Positions 15,654 through 16,026 of a stretch of 16,026 nt of DNA are shown here, piece by piece (position 1 is the stretch's first letter; every line of letters begins with the position of its first letter). The notes below the pieces were generated by a model. The model ran no database searches and was not told the origin of the DNA. It was given only the letters and a program-made list of their open reading frames with translations. The DNA lies in assembly GCA_035438585.1 (NCBI GenBank), contig DAORIO010000013.1, forward strand, positions 1 to 16,026, written 5' to 3'. The stretch comes from DAORIO01 sp035438585 (GTDB lineage Bacteria; Patescibacteriota; Minisyncoccia; Phycocordibacterales; UBA9973). The position numbers and the translations under genes were made by a program.

Positions 15654-15763
15654 CAGTAAACTATAACATTTGACCTCAAATATTAGTAAACTAGCATGTT
15701 AGTAATTAGAAAGTTATTTTTCATTTTTTTCTATACTAATTTACTAATTACAAACATACTAAG
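15654..15763. repeat. TTAGTAA-like repeat cluster upstream of uvrD
   Basis: About five copies of a TTAGTAA-like word occur within 110 bases: 15654-15664 (CAGTAAACTAT), 15683-15693, 15699-15709, and on the opposite strand 15735-15746 and 15755-15762. The copies at 15682-15697 and 15733-15748 form an inverted pair matching at 14 of 16 positions, both differences being C/T. The block is very AT-rich. It may be a multi-site binding region for a regulator, or simply low-complexity DNA. Confidence 0.5.
15660..15688 (-). promoter_or_regulatory. Candidate uvrD promoter with extended -10 and internal inverted repeat
   Basis: The minus strand carries TGTTATAGT (15668-15660), an extended -10 with one mismatch, ending six bases before the uvrD ATG. 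That places the start of transcription at the A of ATG. A perfect inverted repeat ATTTGA-CC-TCAAAT (15668-15681) abuts it in the spacer region, where an operator would act. A partial -35 (TTTACT) lies 19 bases upstream of the hexamer. Confidence 0.4.
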
Positions 15764-15814
15764 ATATTCATAAATTGGACATTTTTGGGTATTGTGGGCT
15801 ATCCACAGACCCTA

Positions 15815-15842
15815 TTGACTTAAGAATTCGTTAGCTTATTAT
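15815..15842 (+). promoter_or_regulatory. Candidate sigma-70-type promoter on the plus strand
   Basis: TTGACT (15815-15820) and TATTAT (15837-15842) are separated by 16 bases, five of six matches in each hexamer to TTGACA/TATAAT. It points away from uvrD toward the right edge, so it is the outward half of a divergent intergenic region. No plus-strand gene with a normal start codon could be identified downstream within the window. Confidence 0.4.
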
Positions 15843-15870
15843 ACATAAGCAGACCTGGTCGACGATCAGA

Positions 15871-15896
15871 AAAAAGCCTTTAAAATAAGGGTTTTT
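15871..15896 (+). terminator. Hairpin with A-run and T-run, terminator-like
   Basis: AAAAA (15871-15875) pairs with TTTTT (15892-15896) and CCTT (15877-15880) with AAGG (15887-15890), with one G/G mismatch and a six-base loop. The A-run/T-run layout could end transcription from either side. The GC core is short (two GC pairs), so it is weak. It lies about 45 bases after the candidate plus-strand promoter. Confidence 0.3.
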
Positions 15897-16026
15897 ACGA
15901 AAAGAAGACTCAGAAATGGATGGAATTTGGTGTTACTTTGGTTCGCTGAAGGACAGCAGGTTCGAGATAAACTTATAGCAAAAAAAATAAAAAACCTTTA
16001 CCAATTGTAAAATCAGTAAGAAAGAG

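Larger units (their letters stand above)
15764..16026. other. Intergenic region at right edge without a recognisable gene
   Basis: Apart from the candidate plus-strand promoter and hairpin listed separately, nothing certain was found. Short open stretches exist on the plus strand after 15849, including 20 codons from an ATG at 15917, but none has a good start, length or family motif. A short inverted repeat TGTGG-5-CCACA lies at 15793-15807. The sequence composition between 15900 and 16005 is less AT-rich than the preceding block, so part of an unrecognised RNA or the upstream region of a gene beyond the edge is possible. Confidence 0.5.

Noticed and set aside
15799..15807. DnaA-box-like CTATCCACA (8 of 9 to TTATCCACA) near an AT-rich repeat block, suggesting an origin
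   Set aside because: Only one imperfect box; no cluster of boxes and no dnaA, dnaN or parAB in the window. It is better explained as part of a small inverted repeat.
15849..16005. Short plus-strand open stretches in two frames, for example ending CTTTACCAATTGTAA
   Set aside because: No ATG at a suitable place in the longer frames, fewer than 45 codons each, and no family resemblance. A tRNA, tmRNA or SRP RNA was also considered for 15900-16005, but the paired arms and conserved core sequences do not fit.

Overview
The window looks like the chromosome of a Patescibacteria/CPR bacterium, probably Parcubacteria-like. This is inferred from low GC, very tight gene packing on one strand, near absence of Shine-Dalgarno sequences, and a gene set (PrgI family, VirB4, a separate VirB4/TraC N-terminal-like protein, a VirB6-like protein, a pilin/NlpC fusion, a TSP3-repeat membrane protein) typical of those genomes. 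No rRNA, tRNA, CRISPR array or insertion sequence was seen. All twelve complete genes and the one partial gene read on the minus strand, and all are open under the standard bacterial code.

Layout in transcription order (right to left). Positions 15654-16026 are non-coding as far as can be seen: an AT-rich block with repeated TTAGTAA-like words lies next to the helicase start, and a candidate plus-strand promoter plus a hairpin lie further out. Next come two housekeeping genes: a UvrD/PcrA-type DNA helicase (13746-15653) and the 16S rRNA dimethyladenosine transferase rsmA (12902-13786). These are followed, with only 0-70 bases between genes, by ten further complete genes and one partial gene that look like a minimal type IV secretion (T4SS)-like apparatus: a small secreted Pro-rich protein, a membrane protein with calcium-binding TSP3 repeats, a 675-residue exported protein of unknown function, a VirB6-like polytopic protein, a small cytoplasmic protein, PrgI, a TraC/VirB4-N-like protein, the VirB4 ATPase, an exported Ig-like protein, an exported VirB2-like pilin segment fused to an NlpC/P60 peptidoglycan hydrolase, and a membrane-anchored beta-propeller-like protein that runs off the left edge.

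Working model (inference): VirB4 and the TraC-like protein power and scaffold a channel built from PrgI and the VirB6-like protein. The pilin/NlpC protein would supply both a membrane hairpin (VirB2-like) and wall-opening activity (VirB1-like). The Ig, FN3, TSP3 and propeller proteins would form the outward-facing part. No coupling ATPase (VirD4/TraG), relaxase or transposase is present in the window, so this is not a self-evident conjugative element; protein delivery, DNA uptake or cell-cell contact are alternatives.

The most striking non-coding feature is a perfect 47-base palindrome (22-bp arms, 3-nt centre) that contains an extended -10 element (TGnTATAAT) at its middle and also covers the PrgI start codon. 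Several genes carry a -10-like box only 6-9 bases upstream of their start codon, suggesting leaderless transcripts.
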